Shown: positions 26,814 through 34,686 of the stretch, in pieces
Numbering within the stretch: position 1 is the stretch's first letter
Layout: each line of letters starts with the position of its first letter
NCBI GenBank assembly: GCA_023667315.1
Contig: JAMPAI010000004.1
Span: 62,001 to 126,000, forward strand
Length of the DNA stretch: 64,000 nucleotides
Source of the DNA: Ruminococcus flavefaciens
Lineage (GTDB): Bacteria > Bacteroidota > Bacteroidia > Bacteroidales > P3
Direction of reading: 5' to 3'
Notes under the pieces: generated by a model
Seen by the model: the letters and a program-made list of their open reading frames with translations, nothing else
The model's database searches: none
What the model was told of the DNA's origin: nothing
Program-made: the position numbers and the translations under genes

Positions 26814-27848
26814 TTACTTCTCGATTACGTTGGAACCTTCACTCACTTTCTGCGCGCCTTCGATAATCAGTTTCTCACCCCCGTCGAGGCCGTTGGTCAC
26901 CAAGGTGCCCTCTTCGGTAAGGCCGCCCACGGTAATGATGCGCTTGGTGGCCATGCCGTTGCGCACCAGCCATACAAAGGCCTGTCCGGCATAGTCTATC
27001 TGCACGCAGGAGTTTGGAATCACGATGCCCGCCAGATGGTTGCCTTCTTCCTTGATGTCCACCTTGCACACCATGCCCGGCATCAGTTCGTGGAAAGGAT
27101 TGCCGATCGAGATCTTTACGTTGTAGGTTCTCGAGATGGGGTTGGCCGTAACGCTCTTTTCGGTGATGCTGCCGTGAAAGCGCTTGTTCTTCAGGGCGGG
27201 CACCACGATGGAGGCTTCCTGGCCGATGCGGGTGTCGGCGATTTCGTTCTCAGGCACGGGAATCTTTACGTTCACGCGGTCGATGGTCACGATTTTCATG
27301 ACCGGCGCGCCCGGCAGCACGGTAACGCCTGTCTCTATCTTCTTGTCGGCCACGATGCCGTCGAAAGGTGCCTTGAGCACCGCGTTCTCCAGGTTCTTGC
27401 GGGCGATGCCTTCCATGGCCGTGGCCTGCTGCAGTTTGGTCTGCACTTCCGTCCACTGTATTTCGGTAAGGCTGCCTTTCTTGTACAGCTTGGAATAGCG
27501 GTTGTATGCGTCTTTGGCCTGCTTCAAGGTAGAAAGCGTGGCATCGTAGGCGTTCTTGAGCGAAACGGGATCCAGTTCGGCCAGTTTCTGCCCCTTGGAA
27601 ACCTGCATGCCGTCCGACACATAGACCTTCGCTATGCTTCCGGCAGCCTGAAAGCTCAGCGAGGCCGAGGATTCTTCTTCCACGGTGCCCGAATAGTTCT
27701 GTTCGTAGTGGGAACGCGAGTCGGAAACGGTCATCACCCGCACGGAAGTGCCCGAAGGAATGGGGCTGATGTTGCTCTTTTCTTTGCAGGAACACAGCAG
27801 TGCCGCCGAAAGCCCCAGTGCACATACCGTAAAGCCTTTGTTTTTCAT
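26814..27848 (-). CDS. RND periplasmic adaptor subunit (HlyD/AcrA family) lipoprotein
   Basis: A 344-residue membrane-fusion protein, first gene of the efflux operon. The signal peptide ends in a lipobox (LLCSC), which anchors it to the inner membrane. It contains the split lipoyl domain (AGSIAKVYVSDGMQVSKGQKLAEL and LKAPFDGIVADKKIETGVTV), a coiled-coil hairpin between them, and beta-barrel and membrane-proximal domains at the C-terminus. It begins 3 bases upstream of the RND gene. Expression is probably controlled by the divergent AraC-type regulator. Confidence 0.92.
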   Translation of the reverse strand: MKNKGFTVCALGLSAALLCSCKEKSNISPIPSGTSVRVMTVSDSRSHYEQNYSGTVEEESSASLSFQAAGSIAKVYVSDGMQVSKGQKLAELDPVSLKNAYDATLSTLKQAKDAYNRYSKLYKKGSLTEIQWTEVQTKLQQATAMEGIARKNLENAVLKAPFDGIVADKKIETGVTVLPGAPVMKIVTIDRVNVKIPVPENEIADTRIGQEASIVVPALKNKRFHGSITEKSVTANPISRTYNVKISIGNPFHELMPGMVCKVDIKEEGNHLAGIVIPNSCVQIDYAGQAFVWLVRNGMATKRIITVGGLTEEGTLVTNGLDGGEKLIIEGAQKVSEGSNVIEK

Positions 27849-27908
27849 CTCTGTATGATTTATTACGATGTTGTTACATTATAAAAAGGACCCGCAGGTC
27901 AGGAAATG

Positions 27909-27939
27909 CAAAATTCTATATGCAGGCGGGATTGAACAA
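27909..27939 (-). promoter_or_regulatory. Candidate promoter of the efflux operon
   Basis: On the minus strand TTG (complement of 27937-27939) is followed 20 bases later by GAATTTTG (complement of 27909-27916), one mismatch from TAnnTTTG. The spacing is ideal. The two GGTTTGTTTTTC repeats lie directly upstream of its -33 box. Confidence 0.5.
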
Positions 27940-27972
27940 GGTTTGTTTTTCGCTAAAAATGGTTTGTTTTTC
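27940..27972. promoter_or_regulatory. Direct repeats 21 bp apart, candidate AraC-type regulator site
   Basis: GGTTTGTTTTTC occurs exactly at 27940-27951 and again at 27961-27972, a 21-bp period (two helical turns). Paired direct half-sites at this spacing are the classic binding pattern of AraC-family dimers. The site lies between the efflux operon and the divergent AraC-family gene and abuts both promoters. Confidence 0.65.
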
Positions 27973-27981
27973 CTGTTGAAA

Positions 27982-28013
27982 TTTGGATAAGAATACGGGA
28001 AGAAGTATCTTCG
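27982..28013 (+). promoter_or_regulatory. Promoter of the AraC-type regulator gene
   Basis: TTTG at 27982-27985, a 20-base spacer, then TATCTTCG at 28006-28013, matching the TAnnTTTG form with C in place of the last T. The ATG of the regulator is at 28033. Confidence 0.6.
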
Positions 28014-28032
28014 GGCCTGAATTTCGGACCGT

Positions 28033-28893
28033 ATGCAGAACGAAAGATTTTTGGAAGCCGGTCGCGGCTATGTGGAAGACGATGCCGTGGTGCTGGACAG
28101 TTTGCGCCATATTGTGGATTATCAGGTCGAGGGACAGTCGGATATGGTGCTGATGGCGCTCTGCACGCGGGGCAAGGCCGTGTTCGAGGTGGACGGAAAG
28201 ATACACAAGGCCGTGCGGGGCAGTCTGGTGCTGCTCCGTCCCGGCAGCGTGGTGAGGTTCGAGGAACTTACGGCACGCAGCGAGGGCATCGGCATCGGCT
28301 TTACGCAGAAGTTCGTGCAGACTGCCATCGTGGCCTACCGCGACCTGTGGGCTTTGTTGATGGGGGTGCAGGACAATCCGGAAATCAGGCTGGAAGCCGG
28401 GGAGATAAAGGACATCACGCGCATTCACCGGCATCTGTACGAGGCCTGCCTGATGCCGTCCCACGCCTTCAAGTCAGAGATGCTCCATTCGTACATGCAG
28501 GGGCTGATCTATCAGGTGGCCCTGGTGGTCTCGATGCATATAAAGCATATTCCGGTGGGCAATTCCCGGCATTTCGAGCTGTACTACCGCTTTATGCAGC
28601 TGGTGGAACAATACTGCCGCCAGTCGCGCCAGGTGGCCTTCTATGCCGACAAGCTCTACGTAAGCCCCAAGTACCTGGGCATGGCGGTGAAGTCGGTGTC
28701 GGGCAAGACGGCTAACCGCTGGATAGACGAATACGTAACGGGTGAGGTAAAGAAGATGCTGCGCAACACCACGGCTCCCATCCGGCAGATTTCCGACTAT
28801 TTCAACTTTCCCGACGCATCCTTCTTCACCAAATACTTCAAGCAGACCGCCGGCATGTGCCCCAAGGAATACCGCCTCCGCTCAGGAAGGTGA
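28033..28893 (+). CDS. AraC-family transcriptional regulator
   Basis: A 286-residue regulator. The N-terminal roughly 160 residues form a cupin-like sensor domain with RGSLVLLRPGSVVRFEEL. The C-terminal 100 residues hold two helix-turn-helix motifs: VAFYADKLYVSPKYLGMAVKSVSG followed by a NRWID helix, and IRQISDYFNFPDASFFTKYFK ending in the AraC signature FTKYFKQTAGMCPKEYR. It is divergent from the HlyD-RND-TolC operon, with a candidate binding site between them, so it probably controls that operon. The ligand is unknown. Confidence 0.92.
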   Translation: MQNERFLEAGRGYVEDDAVVLDSLRHIVDYQVEGQSDMVLMALCTRGKAVFEVDGKIHKAVRGSLVLLRPGSVVRFEELTARSEGIGIGFTQKFVQTAIVAYRDLWALLMGVQDNPEIRLEAGEIKDITRIHRHLYEACLMPSHAFKSEMLHSYMQGLIYQVALVVSMHIKHIPVGNSRHFELYYRFMQLVEQYCRQSRQVAFYADKLYVSPKYLGMAVKSVSGKTANRWIDEYVTGEVKKMLRNTTAPIRQISDYFNFPDASFFTKYFKQTAGMCPKEYRLRSGR

Positions 28894-28901
28894 TCAAAGT
28901 C

Positions 28902-30938
28902 TTATTCGACGATCGGCAGCGAGGAGTAGCGTTCGGCGTAGTCCATCATCTGGGCCGCGAAATTGTCGGGATAGGAGATCTCGATATCCGAGAGTTTGCC
29001 CGCTTGGTCGTAAACCGGCCTCAGCTCGGGGTTCACGAAGCCGCCGTAGGGCGCCAGGTTCAGCTTTTTGTAGCGGTCCAGCACCTCGCGGTGCAGTGCG
29101 GCATCCACCTTTACGCCGTAGTTCTCCACCAGGGCGCGTCCGGCTTCGTAGTCGCCCTCCGACTTGATGCGCTGCACCTCGGCCAGCAGTTCGGCGAACA
29201 GGGCGCGCAGCCTTTCGTAGTCGTTGATCTTGAAATACGTCTTGCCCTCCCGCACCACTTTCTTCACCACGTTCTGCGCCAGCCCCTTTTCGTAGGCCCA
29301 GTGGGCGATCAGGCTGCGGTTGCGCATGTGGGCCTCTTCGATTTCCTTGCCGTATTCCACGCGCACCAGCTGGGTCATCAGGCCGTTGCGCATATATCCG
29401 TCGTATTCGGCCTTTACGGGTTCCTTGTCGGGCAACAGCCCCAGTTCCTGCATCTTGTCGTCCATCATGTAATAGAGGGCGAACAGGTCGGCACGGGCTT
29501 CCTCCAAGGTGGAGGCGTAGCTTTTGAGCGCTTCCGAAACCACGCCCTCCAGCATCTTGCCCGAACCGTGCCCCAGGCATTCGTGCAGATCCGTGTGCAG
29601 GTTGTCGCCCACGGAGGCCGAGGCCTTGGCGCGGTCTATCTCTTCCTGGCAGAACGCGAATTCCTGCAGCATGCCGCCCAGTTCCTTGGCGCTCTTGTCG
29701 TAGGCATCGGTAAGGTTCTCGATGGTTACCGACTTGCTGCCGTAGTCGCGGCGGATCCAGTCGGCGTTGGGCAGGTTGATGCCGATGGGCGGGGTGGGGA
29801 AGCAGTCGCCCCCCAGCTGCACCACGGTGATCACCTTGGCGCTGATGCCCTTTACCTTTTCTTTCTTGAAGCGTGGGTCGACGGGCGAATGATCCTCGAA
29901 CCACTGGGCGTTTTGGCTGATGATTTCCGTTCTTCGCGTGGCTTCCTCGTTGCGGAAATTCGCGATGGCCTCCCAGCTGGCCTTGATGCCCAGCGGGTCG
30001 CCGTAGGTTTCGATAAAACCGTTGTTGTAGTCGGCAAAACTATTGTTGTCTTGCGTCCAGAGCACGTTGTAGTCGTCCCAGGTCTTTAGGCTGCCGGTGG
30101 TGTAGTAGTCGATGAGCAGCCCGATATGTTTTTTCTGCGCGTCCGACTCGGCTTTGTCGGCCGCCTTTTGCAGCCAGAACACGATTTTTTCGAGCGCCTG
30201 CGAATACAGCCCGCCGATACGGCACACCTCCTCCTTCAGCTGGCCGTTCCGCTTGGAAAGGCGGCTGTTCAGTCCGTAGGAGAGCGGGTGATCCTTGGCT
30301 TCGGGGTGTTCCTTCTCGTAGGCTTCCTTCTGCCGGGCGTAGAAATCTTCGGCCTCGGCCGTGCCCGCATTCAGGTAATAGTTGCAGGCGGAAGCCTCCA
30401 CCAGGCCTTTTTTCGGGTCGAGGTTGATGCGTTTCTGCGCCAGGTCTTCGTTGAACATCAGTTCGCCCACGAACGCGCACAGGCTGTCTGTGTCGGTAAA
30501 GCGCAGGTCTTTTTCAGCGCATTCCTTCAGTTGGGCCAAAACCCCGCTCAGATTGGAAGTTTCCATGCAGTGTTTCAGGTATTGGCGGCTGAAGGCGGGC
30601 AGGAACTTGTCGCAGGCATAATGGTGGTGGATGCCGTTGCTGAACCAGAAGCGTTTCAGGTAAATCTCGAAATTTTGGAAGTCTTCGGTGTCGCGCTTGC
30701 CGGAGTACGTCTTGTAGATGGCCTCCAGCACCCTTTTAATAAGGATGTTGTATCGGTAGTTCTGGGCGTAGAGGATGTCCCGACCCGCATTGGCCGCCAT
30801 ACTCAGGCAATAAAGCAGTTCCTTTCGGGGCAGGGACAGTTCTTCCCAGCCGGGAACGCGGTACCGCATCACCTTAAGGTCTGCGAAGCGGTCTATCGTA
30901 TATCTGAAATTTTGGATTTTATCCGGTTTCTCTTTCAC
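28902..30938 (-). CDS. Dipeptidyl peptidase III-like zinc metallopeptidase (family M49)
   Basis: A 678-residue zinc peptidase that removes dipeptides from peptide N-termini. The M49 signature HECLGHGSG (HEXXGH) lies near residue 450, with the second motif EEARADLFALYYMMD supplying the Glu ligand. The open frame continues upstream into tRNA-Arg, which cannot be coding, so the GTG at 30936-30938 is chosen. It gives the length and N-terminal region (YTIDRFADLKV) expected for Bacteroides homologues and sits 28 bases after a -7 element. The ATG at 30867-30869 is the alternative. No signal peptide is visible, so a cytoplasmic location is likely. Confidence 0.85.
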   Translation of the reverse strand: MKEKPDKIQNFRYTIDRFADLKVMRYRVPGWEELSLPRKELLYCLSMAANAGRDILYAQNYRYNILIKRVLEAIYKTYSGKRDTEDFQNFEIYLKRFWFSNGIHHHYACDKFLPAFSRQYLKHCMETSNLSGVLAQLKECAEKDLRFTDTDSLCAFVGELMFNEDLAQKRINLDPKKGLVEASACNYYLNAGTAEAEDFYARQKEAYEKEHPEAKDHPLSYGLNSRLSKRNGQLKEEVCRIGGLYSQALEKIVFWLQKAADKAESDAQKKHIGLLIDYYTTGSLKTWDDYNVLWTQDNNSFADYNNGFIETYGDPLGIKASWEAIANFRNEEATRRTEIISQNAQWFEDHSPVDPRFKKEKVKGISAKVITVVQLGGDCFPTPPIGINLPNADWIRRDYGSKSVTIENLTDAYDKSAKELGGMLQEFAFCQEEIDRAKASASVGDNLHTDLHECLGHGSGKMLEGVVSEALKSYASTLEEARADLFALYYMMDDKMQELGLLPDKEPVKAEYDGYMRNGLMTQLVRVEYGKEIEEAHMRNRSLIAHWAYEKGLAQNVVKKVVREGKTYFKINDYERLRALFAELLAEVQRIKSEGDYEAGRALVENYGVKVDAALHREVLDRYKKLNLAPYGGFVNPELRPVYDQAGKLSDIEISYPDNFAAQMMDYAERYSSLPIVE

Positions 30939-30966
30939 CTTTACGTATATTTTGGCTTGCGGGCGG

Positions 30967-30974
30967 CAAAAATA
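30967..30974 (-). promoter_or_regulatory. -7 element of the M49 peptidase gene
   Basis: The minus strand reads TATTTTTG, an exact TAnnTTTG. It lies 28 bases before the chosen GTG start and downstream of the tRNA, which supports a short leader. Confidence 0.5.
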
Positions 30975-30997
30975 ACACGAATTTGCAATCTTTTTCG

Positions 30998-31005
30998 TAC
31001 TTTCG
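30998..31005 (+). promoter_or_regulatory. -7 element of tRNA-Arg
   Basis: TACTTTCG fits the TAnnTT(T/C)G form seen elsewhere in the window and lies 25 bases upstream of the mature tRNA 5' end. Confidence 0.45.
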
Positions 31006-31030
31006 CGGCAGATATCGGCTTGCCGGTAAC

Positions 31031-31102
31031 GGACTCGTAGTTCAATGGATAGAATTTCAGATTCCGGTTCTGACGATAGGGGTTCGACTCCCCTCGAGTT
31101 CA
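31031..31102 (+). tRNA. tRNA-Arg (anticodon CCG)
   Basis: 72 bases fold as a complete cloverleaf. The acceptor GGACTCG pairs with CGAGTTC (one G-U). The D stem is GTTC/GAAT, the anticodon stem TCAGA/TCTGA with loop TTCCGGT, and the T stem AGGGG/CCCCT with TTCGACT. The anticodon CCG reads CGG. The discriminator is A and the 3' CCA is not encoded. Confidence 0.95.
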
Positions 31103-31194
31103 CTCGCTAAAAAAATCTAATGGGCGGTAAAACAGATTGTTCGCCTGTATTTTCCCTTGTTCAAAACTTTTTCATAACATTTTTTCGGGGCACG

Positions 31195-31224
31195 TTGTTT
31201 TCGGTTTTCGCCGCCGTACCTTTG
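31195..31224 (+). promoter_or_regulatory. Promoter of the riboswitch-nrdDG operon
   Basis: TTG at 31195-31197, 19 bases, then TACCTTTG at 31217-31224: a full match to the Bacteroidetes promoter. Transcription would start about 7 bases later, just at the 5' end of the cobalamin riboswitch. Confidence 0.75.
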
Positions 31225-31230
31225 CACCCG

Positions 31231-31405
31231 GTATCGGTTTCCTATCGGGCTTGTTGCCAAGCCTGTCGGGATGAAAAGGGAATCCGGTGAAAGTCCGGAA
31301 CTATCCCCGTAGCTGTAAGTTTTTCCATCCGGCCTTGCCTATGCCACTGAACGGACGTTCGGGAAGGCGCAAGGCCGCCAACAAGTCAGAAGACCTGCCG
31401 TTGCC
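31231..31405 (+). ncRNA. Cobalamin (B12) riboswitch upstream of nrdD
   Basis: Contains the hallmark blocks of the adenosylcobalamin aptamer in order: the GGGAATCCGGTGAAAGTCCGG arm (31279-31300), the B12-box region CCCCGTAGCTGTAAG, GCCACTG, GGGAAGGC...GCC and the 3' closing AAGTCAGAAGACCTGCC at 31383-31399. A downstream hairpin (31436-31443 with 31469-31476) may form the expression platform. On B12 binding it would turn off the anaerobic reductase genes. Confidence 0.92.
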
Positions 31406-31547
31406 GTACTTGATCCGGACTTTCGGGCGAAAGGCGAGGATGTGCCGTGGCGGATGCCTTCAGGTGCAACATCTTCTTGCCGCCGCTTTCCCGACCGACA
31501 GTTTCCGGAACATCATCACGATTGTTAACGTTTTAAAAACAAACGCT

Positions 31548-33638
31548 ATGGACTTGTTTATCATTAAACGGGACGGAAAGAAAGAACCTTTTTCGATCGA
31601 CAAGATCAAGAAGGCCATCTCGAAAGCTTTCCTTTCGGTGGGCAGTTTCGCGACCCAGGACGTGATCGCCACGATCCTGAGCCGGGTCAGCATCACCAAC
31701 GAAATGACGGTGGAGGAAATCCAGAACCAGGTGGAAGTGGCGCTCATGGCCGAACGCTATTATGCGGTGGCTAAGTCGTATATGCTTTACCGTCAGAAAC
31801 ATATCGAAGACCGCGAGGTGCGCGACAAGCTTAAGTTCCTTATGGACTACTGCGACGCCTCGAACGCGGCCACCGGCAGCAAGTACGACGCCAACGCCAA
31901 TGTGGAGAACAAGAACATGGCCACCTTGATCGGGGAGCTGCCCAAGTCGAACTTCATCCGCCTGAATCGCCGCATGCTTACCGACCGGCTTAAGGATATG
32001 TACGGCAAGGAAATGGCCGACCGCTACATCGACCTGCTCAACAGCCACTATATCTACAAGAACGATGAGACGAGCCTGGCCAACTACTGTGCCAGCATCA
32101 CGATGTATCCCTGGCTTACGGGCGGCACCCTCTCCATCGGCGGCAACTCCAAGGCGCCCACCAACCTCAAGTCGTTCTGCGGCGGGTTCGTGAACATGGT
32201 GTTCATGGTGTCGAGCATGTTGAGCGGCGCCTGCGCCACGCCCGAGTTCCTGATGTACATGAACTACTTTATCGGTCTGGAATACGGCGAGGACTACTAC
32301 CTGCATGCCGACAAGGTGGTGGACCTCTCCAAGAAGCAGCGCACCATCGACAAGGTGATCACCGACTGCTTCGAACAGATCGTCTATTCGATCAACCAGC
32401 CCACGGGGGCGCGCAACTACCAGGCCGTGTTCTGGAACATTTCCTACTATGACCGCTATTATTTCGAGAGCCTGTTCGGCAACTTCTACTTTCCCGACGG
32501 CAGCCGTCCCTGCTGGGATTCGCTCAGCTGGCTGCAGAAACGCTTCATGAAGTGGTTCAATGCCGAACGCCTGCGCACCGTGCTCACCTTTCCGGTGGAA
32601 ACGATGGCGCTGCTTACCGAGAACGGCGACGCCAAGGATGCCGAATATGGCGACTTTACGGCCGAGATGTATGCCGAGGGGCATTCGTTCTTTACCTACA
32701 TGAGCGACAACGCCGACTCTTTGAGCTCCTGCTGCCGCCTGCGCAACGAGATACAGGACAACGGCTTCAGCTACACCCTCGGGGCGGGTGGGGTGTCCAC
32801 CGGCTCCAAGAGCGTGCTCACCATCAACCTGAACCGCTGCATACAGTACGCCTCCCGCCAGAACATGCCCTACATGGCGTATCTGGAAGAGATCGTGGAC
32901 TTCTGCCACAAGGTGCAGCTGGCCTATAACGAGAACCTCAAGTACATGCACAAGAAAGGCATGCTGCCGCTGTTCGACGCCGGTTACATCAATATGGGCA
33001 GGCAGTACCTCACCATCGGCGTGAACGGCCTGGTGGAGGCCGCCGAGTTCCTGGGCATCGAGATCAGCGACAACCCGCGCTACGAGAAGTTCGTGCAGCA
33101 GGTGCTGGGGCTTATCGAAGACTACAACAGACGCTACCGCAGCAAGGAAGTGATGTTCAACTGCGAGATGATTCCGGCCGAGAACGTGGGTGTGAAACAC
33201 GCCAAATGGGACCGGCAGGACGGCTACATGGTGCCCCGCGACTGCTACAACAGCTATTTCTACATTGTGGAAGACGAGAACGTGAACATCATCGACAAGT
33301 TCCGCCTGCACGGGCGCAAGTACATCGAGCACCTTACCGGCGGATCGGCCCTGCACATGAACCTGGCCGAGCACCTGAGCAAGGAGCAGTACCATCAATT
33401 GCTCAAAGTGGCCGTCAAGGAGGGCTGCAACTACTTTACCTTCAACATTCCCAATACGGTGTGCAACGACTGCGGGCACATCGACAAGCGCAACCTCAAG
33501 GAATGCCCCGTCTGCGGCAGCAAGAACGTGGACTATCTGACCCGCATCATCGGCTATATGAAACGGGTCAGCAATTTCAGCCAGGCGCGGCAGAAGGAGG
33601 CCGCAAAACGCCATTATGCTACGGCTGGCCAGTTATGA
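31548..33638 (+). CDS. nrdD: Anaerobic (class III) ribonucleoside-triphosphate reductase
   Basis: A 696-residue glycyl-radical enzyme that makes deoxynucleotides without oxygen or B12. Residues 1 to about 90 are an ATP-cone (IIKRDGKKEPFSIDKIKKAI) for allosteric control. The catalytic domain shows the SSCCRLRNE segment. The C-terminus has the zinc site CNDCG...CPVCG and the glycyl-radical loop RIIGY with Gly669. The open frame reaches into the riboswitch, but the ATG at 31548 gives the true N-terminus. It overlaps nrdG by 23 bases and is controlled by the upstream cobalamin riboswitch. Confidence 0.97.
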   Translation: MDLFIIKRDGKKEPFSIDKIKKAISKAFLSVGSFATQDVIATILSRVSITNEMTVEEIQNQVEVALMAERYYAVAKSYMLYRQKHIEDREVRDKLKFLMDYCDASNAATGSKYDANANVENKNMATLIGELPKSNFIRLNRRMLTDRLKDMYGKEMADRYIDLLNSHYIYKNDETSLANYCASITMYPWLTGGTLSIGGNSKAPTNLKSFCGGFVNMVFMVSSMLSGACATPEFLMYMNYFIGLEYGEDYYLHADKVVDLSKKQRTIDKVITDCFEQIVYSINQPTGARNYQAVFWNISYYDRYYFESLFGNFYFPDGSRPCWDSLSWLQKRFMKWFNAERLRTVLTFPVETMALLTENGDAKDAEYGDFTAEMYAEGHSFFTYMSDNADSLSSCCRLRNEIQDNGFSYTLGAGGVSTGSKSVLTINLNRCIQYASRQNMPYMAYLEEIVDFCHKVQLAYNENLKYMHKKGMLPLFDAGYINMGRQYLTIGVNGLVEAAEFLGIEISDNPRYEKFVQQVLGLIEDYNRRYRSKEVMFNCEMIPAENVGVKHAKWDRQDGYMVPRDCYNSYFYIVEDENVNIIDKFRLHGRKYIEHLTGGSALHMNLAEHLSKEQYHQLLKVAVKEGCNYFTFNIPNTVCNDCGHIDKRNLKECPVCGSKNVDYLTRIIGYMKRVSNFSQARQKEAAKRHYATAGQL

Positions 33639-34095
33639 CGTGGTGTTCAGCGAGGTTCCCGACGAAGTTACGCTGGCACTGAACCTCGCCAACTGCCCCC
33701 ACCGCTGCCAAGGCTGCCACAGCCCCCACCTTCGGGAAGACAGGGGCGAGCCCTTGGACAGAACCTTGCTTGCGTGGTTATTGGAAAATTACGGAAATTC
33801 CGTAACTTGCGTCTGTTTTATGGGCGGGGATGCCGAGCCGGAAGAGGTGGCGCGCTGTGTCGCGTTTGTAAAGAACCATGCGGCGAAGCCGTTGAAGACG
33901 GCCTGGTATTCGGGCAGCGACACATGGCCTGAATCGGCCGTGGAAGGCGTGTTCGACTACGTGAAGATCGGCTCCTACAGGGAAGATAGGGGAGGCTTGG
34001 ATAATCCGGCCACCAACCAGCGCATGTACCGCCTCAAAAACGGACAAAGAGAGGATATCACGGGCCGCTTTTGGAAAAAAGGGCTGAAAATTTAA
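33616..34095 (+). CDS. nrdG: Anaerobic ribonucleotide reductase activating protein
   Basis: A 159-residue radical SAM enzyme that installs the glycyl radical on NrdD. The cluster motif C27-x3-C31-x2-C34 (NCPHRCQGCHSP) is the NrdG form, and FMGGDAEPEEV holds the Gly-rich SAM region. It begins 23 bases before the end of nrdD, so the two are translationally coupled and made in step. It falls under the same B12 riboswitch. Confidence 0.95.
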   Translation: MLRLASYDVVFSEVPDEVTLALNLANCPHRCQGCHSPHLREDRGEPLDRTLLAWLLENYGNSVTCVCFMGGDAEPEEVARCVAFVKNHAAKPLKTAWYSGSDTWPESAVEGVFDYVKIGSYREDRGGLDNPATNQRMYRLKNGQREDITGRFWKKGLKI

Positions 34096-34101
34096 GGAAA
34101 G

Positions 34102-34686
34102 ATGAGCTTGCAATTCAACGTACAGGAAATTCTCACGGCCTTTATGGTGCTGTTCGCCGTTATCGACATTACGGGTTCCATTCCCATTATCGTGGATTTG
34201 AACAGCAAGGGCAAGAAGGTGAAGGCGGGACAGGCGGCTCTGCTCTCGCTGGGAATCCTGGTGGCCTTCCTCTTTGCCGGCGGCGGATTGCTCAAGCTTT
34301 TCAACACCGATATCGCCTCCTTTGCCGTGGCCGGCTCGCTGGTGCTGTTCGCCTTGGCGGTGGAAATGACCTTCAATGTGGAGCTGTTCAAGAACGACGG
34401 CGGCATGGCTTCCTCCACCATCGTGCCGGTGGTGTTCCCCCTGGTGGCGGGGCCGGGCACGCTGACCACCGCGCTTTCGCTGCGGGCCGAGTGCGGGGCG
34501 GAGAACATCATCGTGGCTCTCGTGCTCAATATGGCGATCGTCTATTTCGTGATCTGGAAAATCAATATCGTGGAACGCATCATCGGCAAGAACGGCATCT
34601 ATATCTCCCGCCGTTTCTTCGGGGTGATCCTGCTGGCGATGTCGGTAAAGCTGTTCGTGTCGAATATCCGGCTGCTCTTGGCCTAA
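34102..34686 (+). CDS. MarC family integral membrane protein
   Basis: A 194-residue membrane protein with six predicted helices. The family features are the start FMVLFAVIDITGSIPIIVDL and the central VVFPLVAGPGTLTTALSL. MarC proteins were once linked to multiple antibiotic resistance, but that role is not supported and their function remains unclear. It starts six bases after nrdG and has no separate promoter that I can see, so it probably sits in the same riboswitch-controlled transcript. Its end overlaps the convergent rlmB by four bases. Confidence 0.88.
   Translation: MSLQFNVQEILTAFMVLFAVIDITGSIPIIVDLNSKGKKVKAGQAALLSLGILVAFLFAGGGLLKLFNTDIASFAVAGSLVLFALAVEMTFNVELFKNDGGMASSTIVPVVFPLVAGPGTLTTALSLRAECGAENIIVALVLNMAIVYFVIWKINIVERIIGKNGIYISRRFFGVILLAMSVKLFVSNIRLLLA

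Noticed and set aside
24288..27884. A 1198-residue open frame on the plus strand
   Set aside because: It is antisense to the RND transporter and adaptor genes and has a His/Gly/Val-rich composition typical of a shadow frame in GC-rich DNA.
28902..31103. Long form of the M49 peptidase starting at 31103
   Set aside because: It would run through the whole of tRNA-Arg and past the -7 element; homology begins much later.
31533..33614. A 693-residue open frame on the minus strand
   Set aside because: Antisense shadow of nrdD.
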